From Streptomyces sp. MUM 2J (GTDB taxonomy: Bacteria; Actinomycetota; Actinomycetes; Streptomycetales; Streptomycetaceae): DNA of 64,000 nucleotides. The translations under genes and the position numbers were made by a program. Of the stretch, positions 26,456 to 35,125 are shown piece by piece. The DNA is taken from positions 62,001-126,000 of the forward strand of contig NZ_JADWYM010000014.1 in assembly GCF_022414535.1 (NCBI RefSeq). The letters are read 5' to 3'. Within the stretch, counting starts at the first letter, position 1. Each line of letters starts with the position of its first letter. The notes beneath the pieces are model-generated. The model was not told where the DNA came from. It worked only from the letters and a program-made list of their open reading frames with translations, and searched no databases.

Positions 26456-27126
26456 AGTACATGAACGGCATCGTCAGCATCCACCTGAGGCAGTCCACCG
26501 CTCACGCCGTCGTCGCGGAGCGCGGCACAGTGCTCGTGGACGCCGGACCGGCCGGCTCCACGCGCACGCTGCTCCGCCGCCTCGGCAGGGTCGGAGTCGA
26601 CCCCGACGGGATATCACTGATCGTTCTGACCCATTGCCACCCCGATCACGCCGGCGGCGCCGCCGAGCTGAGCCGGCAGCTCAGGGCGCCGGTCGCGGTG
26701 CACGCGGCCGAAGTGGACTGGGCCACCACCGGAACCAGCCGGCTCTACGAACCCCAGCGTCTGTTCGGCCGGATACTGCGCCGCACCCTGAACCCCGCGT
26801 TCCCCGCGTTCACCCCGGATCTCGTACTCGAGGACGGTGCCGCCCTGGACACCTACGGACCACCACTGACGGTGCTGCACACCCCCGGCCACACACCCGG
26901 ATCCGTCACCCTGCTGCACCGCCCCGACGGCAGCGCGCTCCTCGGTGACCTCCTGGCCGGTGGCATGCTGCGGCGCGACCGCCCCGGCATGCCCTTCCTC
27001 GCCCAGGACGCCGGGCAAGTGACCGCGAGCGTGCGCGCCGTCCTGGAACACGGCCCGAACCGCCTCCTGTTCGGACACGGCCGCCCCGCCTCAGCCGCTT
27101 CGGCACGGAGGCTGGCGCGACGGTGA
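26452..27126 (+). CDS. Metallo-beta-lactamase-fold hydrolase
   Basis: About 224 aa. It carries the THCHPDHAGG (HxHxDH) metal motif, a further His in HTPGHTPGS, the metal-bridging aspartate in LLGDLLAGG and a final His in LLFGHGRPA, so a two-zinc hydrolase is expected. Start GTG 26452 overlaps the monooxygenase stop (GTGA), with GGAG six bases before; ATG 26461 is an alternative. The coupling suggests it acts on the monooxygenase product, for example opening a lactone or ester (inference). Confidence 0.85.
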   Translation: MKYMNGIVSIHLRQSTAHAVVAERGTVLVDAGPAGSTRTLLRRLGRVGVDPDGISLIVLTHCHPDHAGGAAELSRQLRAPVAVHAAEVDWATTGTSRLYEPQRLFGRILRRTLNPAFPAFTPDLVLEDGAALDTYGPPLTVLHTPGHTPGSVTLLHRPDGSALLGDLLAGGMLRRDRPGMPFLAQDAGQVTASVRAVLEHGPNRLLFGHGRPASAASARRLARR

Positions 27127-27135
27127 AGGCGAGGT

Positions 27136-27166
27136 GAGACGGGCCGCCTGCGGGGCGGCTCGTCTC
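27136..27166 (+). terminator. Terminator of the monooxygenase-MBL operon
   Basis: Arms 27136-27148 and 27154-27166 pair over 13 bases with one G/A mismatch and a 5-base loop, ten bases after the MBL stop. Confidence 0.7.
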
Positions 27167-27380
27167 GGTCACGGACGCAGCCGCCGCCCGTGTCGGGACG
27201 GACCCGAGTCAGGGGCCGTCCCGAGAGCTGCGCCAGGACAGGTGGTCTGTGGGCGGTGTGGGAGCCGAGGCGCCTGGCCTGCGTCCGGGCCGAAGGCGCC
27301 GCCCTCGTGCCAGCGGCGGCAGGGAAGGGTCACGGTGCCCGGACGCAGGAGCAAGGGCCGAGCCGTATGAGCCCGGAAGG

Positions 27381-27394
27381 GTTTCACGTGAAAC
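27381..27394. promoter_or_regulatory. Perfect parS site
   Basis: GTTTCACGTGAAAC, exact parS, in the gap between two convergent genes and only two bases from the end of the leftward gene. Confidence 0.92.
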
Positions 27395-27396
27395 AG

Positions 27397-27843
27397 TCAC
27401 CGTGCGCGGCTGCTCAGCCAGGGGGTGAGCTGGAGCGACGGCATGTACTCCTTGTGCGTGCGGTCTCCCGGCATCGGCACGACCAGGAAGTAGCCGGGCG
27501 GGAAGCGGCGGGCCCGGACATGGGCGATGCCGTCGAAGACGGACCGGAGAAAGGCCGGCACCTCGTCGCGTGCGATGTCCGGGCACGCGATGCCCTCGAC
27601 CTCGATCAGCGCGTCGTCCTCGGGGTAGAGCCGTACGTTCACCCGGGGCACACCGCCGAACTCTGCGTAGGCCTCGTGCGGCAAGGAGCCGTCGGGGTCG
27701 CTGACGGCGCACACTCCTGCGGCCGTGCGGCGGGAGGTCTGGTCGGCACCGATGTCGTGGGTGACGCGTATCTCACGCCCGTACTCGGCAGCGAGGGCGC
27801 GCAGGGCGGTCACGGCGGCTTCGGTGCTGGGCAGATGATCCAT
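27397..27843 (-). CDS. Conserved hypothetical protein
   Basis: About 148 aa, soluble, no signal peptide or membrane segment. The N-terminal helix (TEAAVTALRALAAEYGREIR) is followed by mixed alpha/beta sequence and a C-terminal YFLVVPMPGDRTHKEYMPSL. I recognise no family motif. The start ATG 27843 is chosen because the longer frame adds a leader of unlikely composition. The stop lies next to a parS. Orientation suggests its own promoter near 27850-27950. Confidence 0.6.
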   Translation of the reverse strand: MDHLPSTEAAVTALRALAAEYGREIRVTHDIGADQTSRRTAAGVCAVSDPDGSLPHEAYAEFGGVPRVNVRLYPEDDALIEVEGIACPDIARDEVPAFLRSVFDGIAHVRARRFPPGYFLVVPMPGDRTHKEYMPSLQLTPWLSSRAR

Positions 27844-28064
27844 ACCGCTGATCCTGCCGCATCCGGACCAGCACACATCGCCCCGGCCCAACCCGAGTTG
27901 CCGCACCTCACCCTTCGTCCGGCCCACTCCGTCGCCCCCGGCCCTGCCGGTCCGCCCCGGCTACCGGTCTTGTGCCGGTCCATCCGGTCATCACCCGCTC
28001 CGGTCCACCCCGGCCACCGGTCCCGCCGGTCTCCATCGGCCCCTGTCGGTCCACGGCCCCCGGC

Positions 28065-28613
28065 TCACCGCGGCTCCGTGAACCGCAGGTACCGTGCCGG
28101 AACTGCCTCCGTCAGCCACACTCCGTTGGCGCTCACGTGAAAGACGTGGCCGTCGCGGTGCATGGCGCCCGCGTCGACCGCCAGCACGACGGGCCGCCCG
28201 CGGCGGGCGCCGACCCGGGAGGCGGTCTCGCGGTCGGCGGAGAGGTGCACGTCGTGCCGGTTCATCGGTCGCAGCCCCTCGGCGCGGATCGCGTCCAGAT
28301 GGCGGGCCACCGTCCCGTGGAAGAGGTATGCCGGAGGGGCCGCGGGGGGCAGGCCCAGATCGACGTCGATGCTGTGGCCCTGGCTGGCGCGGATGCGGGT
28401 GCCCTCGATCGCGAACCGTTTCTTGTCGTTGGCGGTCACCACGTGGTCGAGTTCTTCGCGGGTGAACCGGAACCCGTGCGCGGCAGCTGCCGAGATCAGT
28501 GTGTCGATCTCGGTCCAGCCACCCTCGTCGAGCGTGAGCCCGATGCGTTCCGGTCGATGCCGCAGGTGCGTCGAGAGGTACTTCGACACCCTCACCATGC
28601 GTCTGTCGTCCAT
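28065..28613 (-). CDS. kptA: RNA 2'-phosphotransferase (KptA/Tpt1)
   Basis: A 182-aa enzyme that transfers an internal RNA 2'-phosphate to NAD+, releasing ADP-ribose 1'',2''-cyclic phosphate. Motifs are RVSKYLSTHLRHRPERIGL, TIRASQGHSIDVDLGL-like RASQGHS, LFHGT and NRHDVHLS, with the expected Arg, His, His, Arg pattern. Bacteria have no tRNA splicing that needs it, so its bacterial role is unclear; related enzymes can cap or ADP-ribosylate nucleic acid ends. ATG 28613 matches family starts; an upstream ATG at 28649 is possible. Monocistronic by position. Confidence 0.88.
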   Translation of the reverse strand: MDDRRMVRVSKYLSTHLRHRPERIGLTLDEGGWTEIDTLISAAAAHGFRFTREELDHVVTANDKKRFAIEGTRIRASQGHSIDVDLGLPPAAPPAYLFHGTVARHLDAIRAEGLRPMNRHDVHLSADRETASRVGARRGRPVVLAVDAGAMHRDGHVFHVSANGVWLTEAVPARYLRFTEPR

Positions 28614-28669
28614 CTCCCCAGCATGAGCGATGAGACGAGAATCACGCATGTTGATAAAGCTCCGAGGTT

Positions 28670-28723
28670 TGATCCACAAGTAACTACGTTTATACACAAG
28701 CCAGTTGGCGCTTCTGTGGACAA
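28670..28723. promoter_or_regulatory. Small group of DnaA-box-like sequences upstream of kptA
   Basis: TGTGGACAA (28715-28723, reverse of TTGTCCACA) is a perfect Streptomyces-type DnaA box. TGATCCACA (28670-28678) and TTATACACA (28690-28698) each have one mismatch. They lie in the gap before kptA, in an unusually AT-rich stretch. Confidence 0.55.
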
Positions 28724-28797
28724 CGTAGGCTCTGCACAGTGGGTTTACTCAACTGCTGCCACCCCGAGGCTCTTTGGGCACCAGCGTGCCAACTACC

Positions 28798-30552
28798 TCA
28801 CACAGGAGGCTTCATCCGGGCCAGCGCTCTCAACGCCCCTGGGGCAAAACGGGACAGCAGGTGCGCACCGCGCGCCTCCGGTGTCACCGGCACCACTGCC
28901 TCGTCGCGGGCCACGGCGCGCAGAACGGCGTCAGCCACCTTCTCCGGTGGGTAGTTGCGCCGCCCGTAGAGGCGGGCGGTGCGCTTCTGCCGACGGGCCT
29001 CCTCCTCCGCGTCGACGCCGGTGAAACGCGTCGTCGCGGTGATGTTCGTGTTGACCAGGCCCGGGCAGATGGCCGTAACCCCTATGCCCTGACCGGCCAG
29101 TTCGGCCCGCAGGCATGCGGAGAGCATCAGCACGGCGGCTTTCGAGGTGCTGTAGGCGGGCAAGGCGCGGGACGGCTGATAGGCCGCCGCGGAAGCGATG
29201 TTGACGATATGGCCGCCCTGGCCGCGCTCGCTCATCCGCTGTCCGAAGAGGCGGCAGCCGTGGATGACTCCCCACAGGTTGACGTCCAGGACCTTGCGCC
29301 AGTCGTCGGACGTCGTGTCGAAGAATCCGCCGGACAGGCCGATGCCCGCGTTGTTCACCAGCACGTCCACGACGCCGAGTTCGGTGTGGACCTTCTCGGC
29401 CAGCTTCTCCATGGCCTGCTCGTCGGAGACGTCGGCGGTCTCCGCCCAGGCCTCGGGTGCGCCGACGAGCCGGGCCAACTCGGCTGTCCGTGCCGCGCTT
29501 TCGGCATCGCGGTCGACGGCGACCACACGGGCGCCGGCCTCGGCGAACGCGAACGCCGTGGCCCGCCCGATGCCGCTGCCCGCACCGGTGACCAGCACGA
29601 GTTGCCCCCCGAAGCGGTCCGAGTGCCGTCCGGTGGCGGGACGTTCGTCACGGCCGTCCTCGACGGACGTGACGAACTCCTCGATCCAGGCGCTGATCTG
29701 GTCCGGCCGGGTGCGCGGGACCCAGTGCCCGGCCGGCAGGACACGGCGGGTCAACCGCGGGGCCCAGGTGCCCAGTTCGTCGTAGAGGCGCTGCGACAGA
29801 TACGCGTCGCCCTCGGGTGTGACGAGCTGTACCGGGGCGTGTGCGTAGGCGTCGGTGCGCGGCCTGCTCAGCCGGGCCCGTACGTTGTCGCGGTACAACC
29901 AGGCGCCGTGCGCGGCGTCGTCGGGGAGCGAGGAGGTCGGGTACTCGCCGCGGGGAACCTTCTCCAGCCGTTCCAGCACACGCGGCCAGCGCCTGCCGAG
30001 CGGGCCCCGCCAGGCGAGTTCGGGCAGCCGGGGTGCGTGCAGCAGGTACACGTACCACGACCTGGCGCCCTGGCCCAGGAGTTGGCCGACGCGGCGCGGG
30101 GTGGGCCGCTTGACCCGCCTGCCGATCCAGTGGCCGAAGTGGTCCAGCGAGGGACCCGACATGGAGGTGAAGGAGGCGATCCTGCCCTGTGTGCGCCGGA
30201 CCGTCACGAACTCCCAGCCCTGCACCGAGCCCCAGTCGTGGCCGACGAGATGGACGGGCCGCCCGGGGCTGACCGCGTTCGCGACGGCGAGGAAGTCGTC
30301 GGTGAGCTTCTCCAGCGTGAAACCGCCGCGCAGCGGCCGGGGCGCGGAGGAACGACCGTGGCCGCGGACGTCGTACAGGACGACGTGGAAGCGGTCGGCC
30401 AGCCGGGACGCGACCTCGGACCACACCTCCTTGCTGTCCGGATAGCCGTGTACCAACACCACCGTCGGCCGCCCGGGGTCGCCCAGTTCGGCGACGCACA
30501 GGTCGACCCCACCGGCTCGTACCCGGCGCTCGCGCGCGTCCGTCAGCGTCAC
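28798..30552 (-). CDS. Alpha/beta hydrolase-short-chain dehydrogenase fusion protein
   Basis: A 584-aa two-domain protein. Residues about 10-275 are an alpha/beta hydrolase with VLVHGYPDSKEVW, the nucleophile elbow GHDWGS (Asp nucleophile, as in epoxide hydrolases and haloalkane dehalogenases) and a late catalytic His in AGHWVP. Residues about 295-560 are an SDR with VTGAGSGIGR (NAD(P) binding), NNAGIG and the catalytic YSTSK. The GTG at 30552 overlaps the stop of the M24 gene (GTGA). The fusion occurs in other actinobacteria and implies sequential hydrolysis and oxidation of one substrate, which is inference; substrate unknown. Confidence 0.88.
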   Translation of the reverse strand: MTLTDARERRVRAGGVDLCVAELGDPGRPTVVLVHGYPDSKEVWSEVASRLADRFHVVLYDVRGHGRSSAPRPLRGGFTLEKLTDDFLAVANAVSPGRPVHLVGHDWGSVQGWEFVTVRRTQGRIASFTSMSGPSLDHFGHWIGRRVKRPTPRRVGQLLGQGARSWYVYLLHAPRLPELAWRGPLGRRWPRVLERLEKVPRGEYPTSSLPDDAAHGAWLYRDNVRARLSRPRTDAYAHAPVQLVTPEGDAYLSQRLYDELGTWAPRLTRRVLPAGHWVPRTRPDQISAWIEEFVTSVEDGRDERPATGRHSDRFGGQLVLVTGAGSGIGRATAFAFAEAGARVVAVDRDAESAARTAELARLVGAPEAWAETADVSDEQAMEKLAEKVHTELGVVDVLVNNAGIGLSGGFFDTTSDDWRKVLDVNLWGVIHGCRLFGQRMSERGQGGHIVNIASAAAYQPSRALPAYSTSKAAVLMLSACLRAELAGQGIGVTAICPGLVNTNITATTRFTGVDAEEEARRQKRTARLYGRRNYPPEKVADAVLRAVARDEAVVPVTPEARGAHLLSRFAPGALRALARMKPPV

Positions 30553-31391
30553 TTGTCCTCCGCCCAGCGCCGCACGTGCGGCAGATCGTCGTCCAGCCAG
30601 AAGGCGCTCTCCCCGGGATCCCGCGAGTCGGTGACGACCAGGATCTCCTCGAACTTCGCGCCGGTGCCGCGGAAGCCGAGATGCGGTTCGACCGCCCACA
30701 GGCCCGGCCGCGGCGGGTGGTCGGAGAACCGGTACGGCGACCACAGCGGCGACCAGCCCTCGCGGTGGCCGTGCAGCGCGTCGCTCGCCAGCCCCTTCAG
30801 GGCCTGTGTGCCGAAGCCGAAGAGCCGTGGCGAGAACCGGCGCGGGCGCACCCGGTCGACCTTGTGCGCGATCACCCCGAACGGGTAGGCGCGGTGCCGG
30901 TTGGCGTAGCCCTGGCGGACCATGAGGCGGTCCACGTCCTCGTAGATCTCACGCAGGGACCGCCGCTCGCGCACCTCGTCGAGGATCAGCGCGCGGTGCG
31001 CCTCCAGGTCGGCCATCAGCCGGTGCTGCACCGGGTGGGGGCCGAGCGAGCCCGAGTAGCCGATGTCCGCGGTGTATCCCTCGAACACCGGGGCCATGTC
31101 CAGGATGAACGGCATCCCCGGCTCCAGGCGGCGGTCGGTGGGGAAGAACTGCAGCGGCACCCGGAAGTTCACGAACGCCGTCCGGTCCCCGAACCAGGCG
31201 AACGGCATGTGGAACCAGTCCGCGACACCTCGCTCACGCAGCCACGCGCGCTGCATGCGGGCTGCCTCACGCTCGGTCACACCCGGTTGCAGCCGGGCCG
31301 CCACCGCCTCGGCGCACTCGTACGCCAGGCGTTGCACCCGCCTGAATCCCCACAGCTCGGCGGAGACTTCGCGGGTCACTGCCGTCGTCAT
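30549..31391 (-). CDS. M24-family peptidase-like (creatinase/aminopeptidase fold) protein
   Basis: A 280-aa pita-bread-fold protein. All five metal ligands can be placed: D in FILDMAP, D in YTADIGYSG, H in GVIAHKV, E in AVEPHLG and E in AKFEEIL, so it should be catalytically competent as a metallopeptidase or related C-N hydrolase. It lacks the N-terminal domain of aminopeptidase P. ATG 31391 has GGAGG eight bases upstream. Translational overlap with the hydrolase-SDR fusion points to a shared pathway, so a small-molecule substrate is as likely as a peptide. Confidence 0.82.
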   Translation of the reverse strand: MTTAVTREVSAELWGFRRVQRLAYECAEAVAARLQPGVTEREAARMQRAWLRERGVADWFHMPFAWFGDRTAFVNFRVPLQFFPTDRRLEPGMPFILDMAPVFEGYTADIGYSGSLGPHPVQHRLMADLEAHRALILDEVRERRSLREIYEDVDRLMVRQGYANRHRAYPFGVIAHKVDRVRPRRFSPRLFGFGTQALKGLASDALHGHREGWSPLWSPYRFSDHPPRPGLWAVEPHLGFRGTGAKFEEILVVTDSRDPGESAFWLDDDLPHVRRWAEDK

Positions 31392-31620
31392 GCCAACGCC
31401 TCCAGCGGTTCTCGGCGACTGCGCTACGTGCCCGTAACTTGACATGAGCGAATCTGGCACTTGTTAGAGACGGCGTCAATAGGGGGGCCGGAGTCGGTAC
31501 GGGCGCGGCACGTAGCTCTCAGGGAGCAGATCCCCTACGGGCCCGTACGACTGCAGGCTGACGCCAGGACGACTCTCCGGTCTGACGACTTCCGTGGTGT
31601 GCGTCACTAGGGTCTACGAC

Positions 31621-32589
31621 GTGACTGTGATCGCGACCGAAAGCCTGAGCAAGCGGTTCCCCCGGGTGACCGCCCTCGACCGGTTGTCCGTGGACATCGG
31701 ACCCGGAGTGACCGGACTCATCGGCGCCAACGGCGCCGGCAAGTCCACCCTCATCAAGATCCTGCTCGGCCTGTCCCCCGCCTCCGAGGGCCGCGCCGAG
31801 GTGCTCGGACTCGACGTCGCCGCCCGGGGCACCGCCATCCGCGAGCGCGTCGGCTACATGCCCGAGCACGACTGCCTGCCACCCGACGTCTCGGCCACCG
31901 AGTTCGTCGTGCACATGGCCCGTATGTCCGGCCTGCCGCCCGCCGCCGCCCGTGAGCGCACCGCGGACACCCTGCGCCACGTCGGCCTGTACGAGGAGCG
32001 CTACCGCCCCATCGGCGGCTACTCCACGGGCATGAAGCAGCGCGTGAAGCTCGCCCAGGCCCTCGTGCACGACCCGCAGCTGGTCTTCCTGGACGAGCCG
32101 ACCAACGGCCTCGACCCCGTCGGCCGCGACGAGATGCTCGGACTGATCCGCCGCATCCACCGCGACTTCGGCATCTCGGTCCTGGTCACCTCCCACCTGC
32201 TCGGTGAACTGGAACGCACCTGCGACCACGTCGTCGTCATCGACGGCGGCAAACTCCTGCGCTCCAGCTCGACCACCGACTTCACCCAGAGCACCACCAC
32301 TCTCGCCATCGAGGTCACCGACTCCGACGAGCACCCCGACGGCACCCACGCGGTGCGCGCGGCCCTCGCCGCGCGCGGGGTCGGTGTCCAGGACGCCAGC
32401 GGCCTGCCCGGCGCGGGCCACACCCTGCTCCTCACCGCGGACGGCGAGGAGACCTACGACCTGGTCCGCGACACCGTCGCCGGCCTCGGCCTGGGACTGG
32501 TCCGCATGGAGCAGCGCCGGCACCACATCTCCGAAGTGTTCACCAGCAGCGACGAGCCGCGGAAGGAGGCGACCGGCCATGGCGGTTGA
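31621..32589 (+). CDS. ABC transporter ATP-binding protein, first copy
   Basis: About 322 aa. It has Walker A GANGAGKST (near residue 38), a signature region ending YSTGMKQRVKLAQALVHDPQ, and Walker B LVFLDEPTNGLDP, followed by a C-terminal extension of about 90 residues as in ABC-2 exporters. GTG 31621, with AGGG eight bases before, is preferred over GTG 31594. It overlaps the next permease gene by 11 bases and starts a four-gene operon of two ATPase-permease pairs. Confidence 0.9.
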   Translation: MTVIATESLSKRFPRVTALDRLSVDIGPGVTGLIGANGAGKSTLIKILLGLSPASEGRAEVLGLDVAARGTAIRERVGYMPEHDCLPPDVSATEFVVHMARMSGLPPAAARERTADTLRHVGLYEERYRPIGGYSTGMKQRVKLAQALVHDPQLVFLDEPTNGLDPVGRDEMLGLIRRIHRDFGISVLVTSHLLGELERTCDHVVVIDGGKLLRSSSTTDFTQSTTTLAIEVTDSDEHPDGTHAVRAALAARGVGVQDASGLPGAGHTLLLTADGEETYDLVRDTVAGLGLGLVRMEQRRHHISEVFTSSDEPRKEATGHGG

Positions 32590-33487
32590 CCGTTCCGCAG
32601 CCGCGACGTCCGCAGACCAGACCCGCATCCACGACATCGGCTACCGCGCCTACGACGGCCCGCGCCTCGGCCGCGGGTACGCGTCCCGCGCCCTGTACTC
32701 GCAGTCCCTGCGCGGCGCCTACGGCCTGGGCCGGTCGGCGAAGTCCAAGGTCCTGCCGATGCTGCTGTTCGTGGTGATGTGCGTGCCCGCGGCGATCATG
32801 GTGGCCGTCGCCGTCGCCACCAAGGCGCACGACCTGCCCGTCGCGTACACCCGCTACGCGATCATCATGCAGTCGGTGATCTGCCTGTACGTCGCCTCGC
32901 AGGCACCCCAGTCCGTCTCGCGGGACCTGCGCTTCAAGACCGTCCCGCTCTACTTCTCGCGCCCCATCGAGACCGCCGACTACGTGCGGGCGAAGTTCGC
33001 GGCGCTGGCGTCGGCGCTGTTCGTCCTCACCGCGGCGCCGCTGCTCGTGCTCTACGCCGGCGCGCTGCTCGCCAAGCTCGACTTCGCCGACCAGACCGAG
33101 GGATGCGTACAGGGACTTCTCTCCGTGGCACTGCTCTCGCTGCTCTTCGCCGGCATCGGCCTCGTCATCGCCTCGGTCACCCCGCGCCGCGGCTTCGGCA
33201 TCGCGGCCGTGATCGCCGTACTGGTCATCTCCTACGGCGCGGTCTCCACCCTCCAGGCCATCGCCGACTCCCAGGACAATCCCGGCGTCATCCCGTGGAT
33301 CGGGCTGTTCTCGCCGGTCACGCTCATCGACGGCGTGCAGTCGGCCTTCCTCGGAGCGGAGTCCTCCGTCCCCGGCGGGCACGGGCCCGACACCGGCCAG
33401 GGCATCGTCTACCTCGTCGTCGTCCTGGGCCTGATCGCCGCCGCCCACGGCCTGCTGCTGCGCCGCTACAAGAAGGTGGGACTGTGA
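32579..33487 (+). CDS. ABC-2-type transporter permease, first copy
   Basis: A 302-aa membrane protein with six predicted helices (LPMLLFVVMCVPAAIMVAVA, ALFVLTAAPLLVLYAGALLA, LLSVALLSLLFAGIGLVIAS and others) and an N-terminal cytoplasmic stretch IHDIGYRAYDGPRLGRGYAS. That motif is typical of permeases annotated near multicopper-enzyme maturation, but the role is not established. The ATG 32579 lies inside the end of the ATPase gene behind GGAAGGAGG. Overlaps the next gene by four bases. Confidence 0.85.
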   Translation: MAVDRSAAATSADQTRIHDIGYRAYDGPRLGRGYASRALYSQSLRGAYGLGRSAKSKVLPMLLFVVMCVPAAIMVAVAVATKAHDLPVAYTRYAIIMQSVICLYVASQAPQSVSRDLRFKTVPLYFSRPIETADYVRAKFAALASALFVLTAAPLLVLYAGALLAKLDFADQTEGCVQGLLSVALLSLLFAGIGLVIASVTPRRGFGIAAVIAVLVISYGAVSTLQAIADSQDNPGVIPWIGLFSPVTLIDGVQSAFLGAESSVPGGHGPDTGQGIVYLVVVLGLIAAAHGLLLRRYKKVGL

Positions 33488-34395
33488 CCACACTCTCCCT
33501 CGACCACGTCTCCCGCTGGTTCGGCAACGTGGTCGCCGTCAACGACATCACCATGACCATCGGCCCCGGCGTCACCGGGCTGCTCGGCCCCAACGGCGCC
33601 GGGAAGTCCACCCTCCTCAACATGATGGGCGGCTTCCTCGCCCCCTCCACCGGCTCCGTCACCCTCGACGGGCAGGCCGTGTGGCGCAACGAGAAGATCT
33701 ACCGGCACATCGGCATCGTGCCCGAGCGCGAGGCGATGTACGACTTCCTCACCGGCCGCGAGTTCGTCGTCGCCAACGCCGAACTGCACGGGCTCGGTGC
33801 GAAGGCGGCGGCGCGCGCCCTGGCCACCGTCGAGATGGAGTACGCGCAGGACCGCAAGATCGCCACCTACTCCAAGGGCATGCGGCAGCGGGTGAAGATG
33901 GCGAGCGCCCTCGTCCACGACCCGTCGCTGCTGCTGCTCGACGAGCCGTTCAACGGCATGGACCCGCGCCAGCGCATGCAGCTCATGGAGCTGCTGCGGC
34001 GCATGGGCGCCGAGGGCCGCACCGTGCTGTTCTCCTCCCACATCCTGGAGGAGGTCGAGCAACTCGCCTGGCACATCGAGGTGATCGTCGCCGGACGGCA
34101 CGCGGCCAGTGGCGACTTCCGCCGGATCCGCCGCCTGATGACCGACCGCCCGCACCGCTACCTGATCCGCTCCAGCGACGACCGCGCCCTGGCGGCCGCG
34201 CTGATCGCCGACCCGTCGACGTCCGGCATCGAGGTCGACACGTCCGAGGGCGCGCTGCGCGTCCAGGCCGTCGACTTCGCCCGCTTCACCGTTCTGCTGC
34301 CGCGCGTCGCCCGGGACCACGGCATCCGGCTGCTGACGGTCTCGCCGTCCGACGAGTCCCTCGAATCCGTCTTCTCTTACCTGGTCGCGGCGTAG
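33484..34395 (+). CDS. ABC transporter ATP-binding protein, second copy
   Basis: A 303-aa ATPase: Walker A GPNGAGKST, signature YSKGMRQRVKMASALVHDPS and Walker B LLLLDEPFNGMDP. It starts at GTG 33484 overlapping the preceding stop (GTGA). Paralogous to the ATPase at 31621. It probably partners the permease at 34406; two pairs in one operon could form one heteromeric exporter. Confidence 0.9.
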   Translation: MTTLSLDHVSRWFGNVVAVNDITMTIGPGVTGLLGPNGAGKSTLLNMMGGFLAPSTGSVTLDGQAVWRNEKIYRHIGIVPEREAMYDFLTGREFVVANAELHGLGAKAAARALATVEMEYAQDRKIATYSKGMRQRVKMASALVHDPSLLLLDEPFNGMDPRQRMQLMELLRRMGAEGRTVLFSSHILEEVEQLAWHIEVIVAGRHAASGDFRRIRRLMTDRPHRYLIRSSDDRALAAALIADPSTSGIEVDTSEGALRVQAVDFARFTVLLPRVARDHGIRLLTVSPSDESLESVFSYLVAA

Positions 34396-34405
34396 GAGGC
34401 CGAAG

Positions 34406-35125
34406 ATGTACGACCCCACCGTCGCCCGGCTCACCTACCGGGCCCTGCTCGGACGCCGCCGGGCCCTCATCCTCGGCGCGTTGCCCCTGCTGCTCCTGGT
34501 GATCGCCGTGGCCGTGCGCGGTCTCACCGGAGCCGACGACCAGACCGCGGCCGACGTCCTCGGCGGCTTCGCGCTCGCCACGATGGTGCCGATCATCGGC
34601 GTCATCGCGGGCACCGGCGCGATCGGCCCGGAGATCGACGACGGCTCCGTGGTGTACCTGCTGTCCAAGCCGATCAGGCGACCGGCCGTCATCCTCACCA
34701 AGCTGATCGTCGCGATCGCCGTGACCATGGCGTTCTCGGCGGTGCCGACGCTGATCGCCGGACTCGTCCTCAACGGCAACGGGCAGCAGATCGCCGTCGC
34801 CTACACGGTCGCGGCACTGGTCGCCTCCATCGCCTACGCGGCGCTCTTCCTGCTGCTGGGGACCGTCTCCCGGCACGCGGTCGTGTTCGGCCTCGTCTAC
34901 GCCCTCGTCTGGGAGGCCCTGTTCGGCACCCTGGTGCCCGGCGCGCGGACCCTCAGCATCCAGCAGTGGGCTCTGGCGGTCGCCCACCGGGTCGCCGGCG
35001 GTGACCTGGTCACCTCCGACGTGGGGCTGCCGACCGCCACGGTGCTGCTGGTCGCCGTCACCGTCCTCGCCACCTGGTACGCCGGCCAGAAGTTGCGATC
35101 GCTGACCCTGGCGGGCGAGGAGTAG
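34406..35125 (+). CDS. ABC-2-type transporter permease, second copy
   Basis: A 239-aa membrane protein with six helices (LILGALPLLLLVIAVAVRGL, FALATMVPIIGVIAGTGAIG, VIAVTMAFSAVPTLIAGLVL-like and others). Shorter than the first permease. Begins ten bases after the second ATPase gene with GGAGG just before. Last gene of the exporter operon; substrate unknown. Confidence 0.85.
   Translation: MYDPTVARLTYRALLGRRRALILGALPLLLLVIAVAVRGLTGADDQTAADVLGGFALATMVPIIGVIAGTGAIGPEIDDGSVVYLLSKPIRRPAVILTKLIVAIAVTMAFSAVPTLIAGLVLNGNGQQIAVAYTVAALVASIAYAALFLLLGTVSRHAVVFGLVYALVWEALFGTLVPGARTLSIQQWALAVAHRVAGGDLVTSDVGLPTATVLLVAVTVLATWYAGQKLRSLTLAGEE

Noticed and set aside
24109..27126. Part of an aromatic polyketide biosynthetic cluster
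   Set aside because: The monooxygenase resembles polyketide hydroxylases, but no ketosynthase, cyclase or transporter genes surround it.
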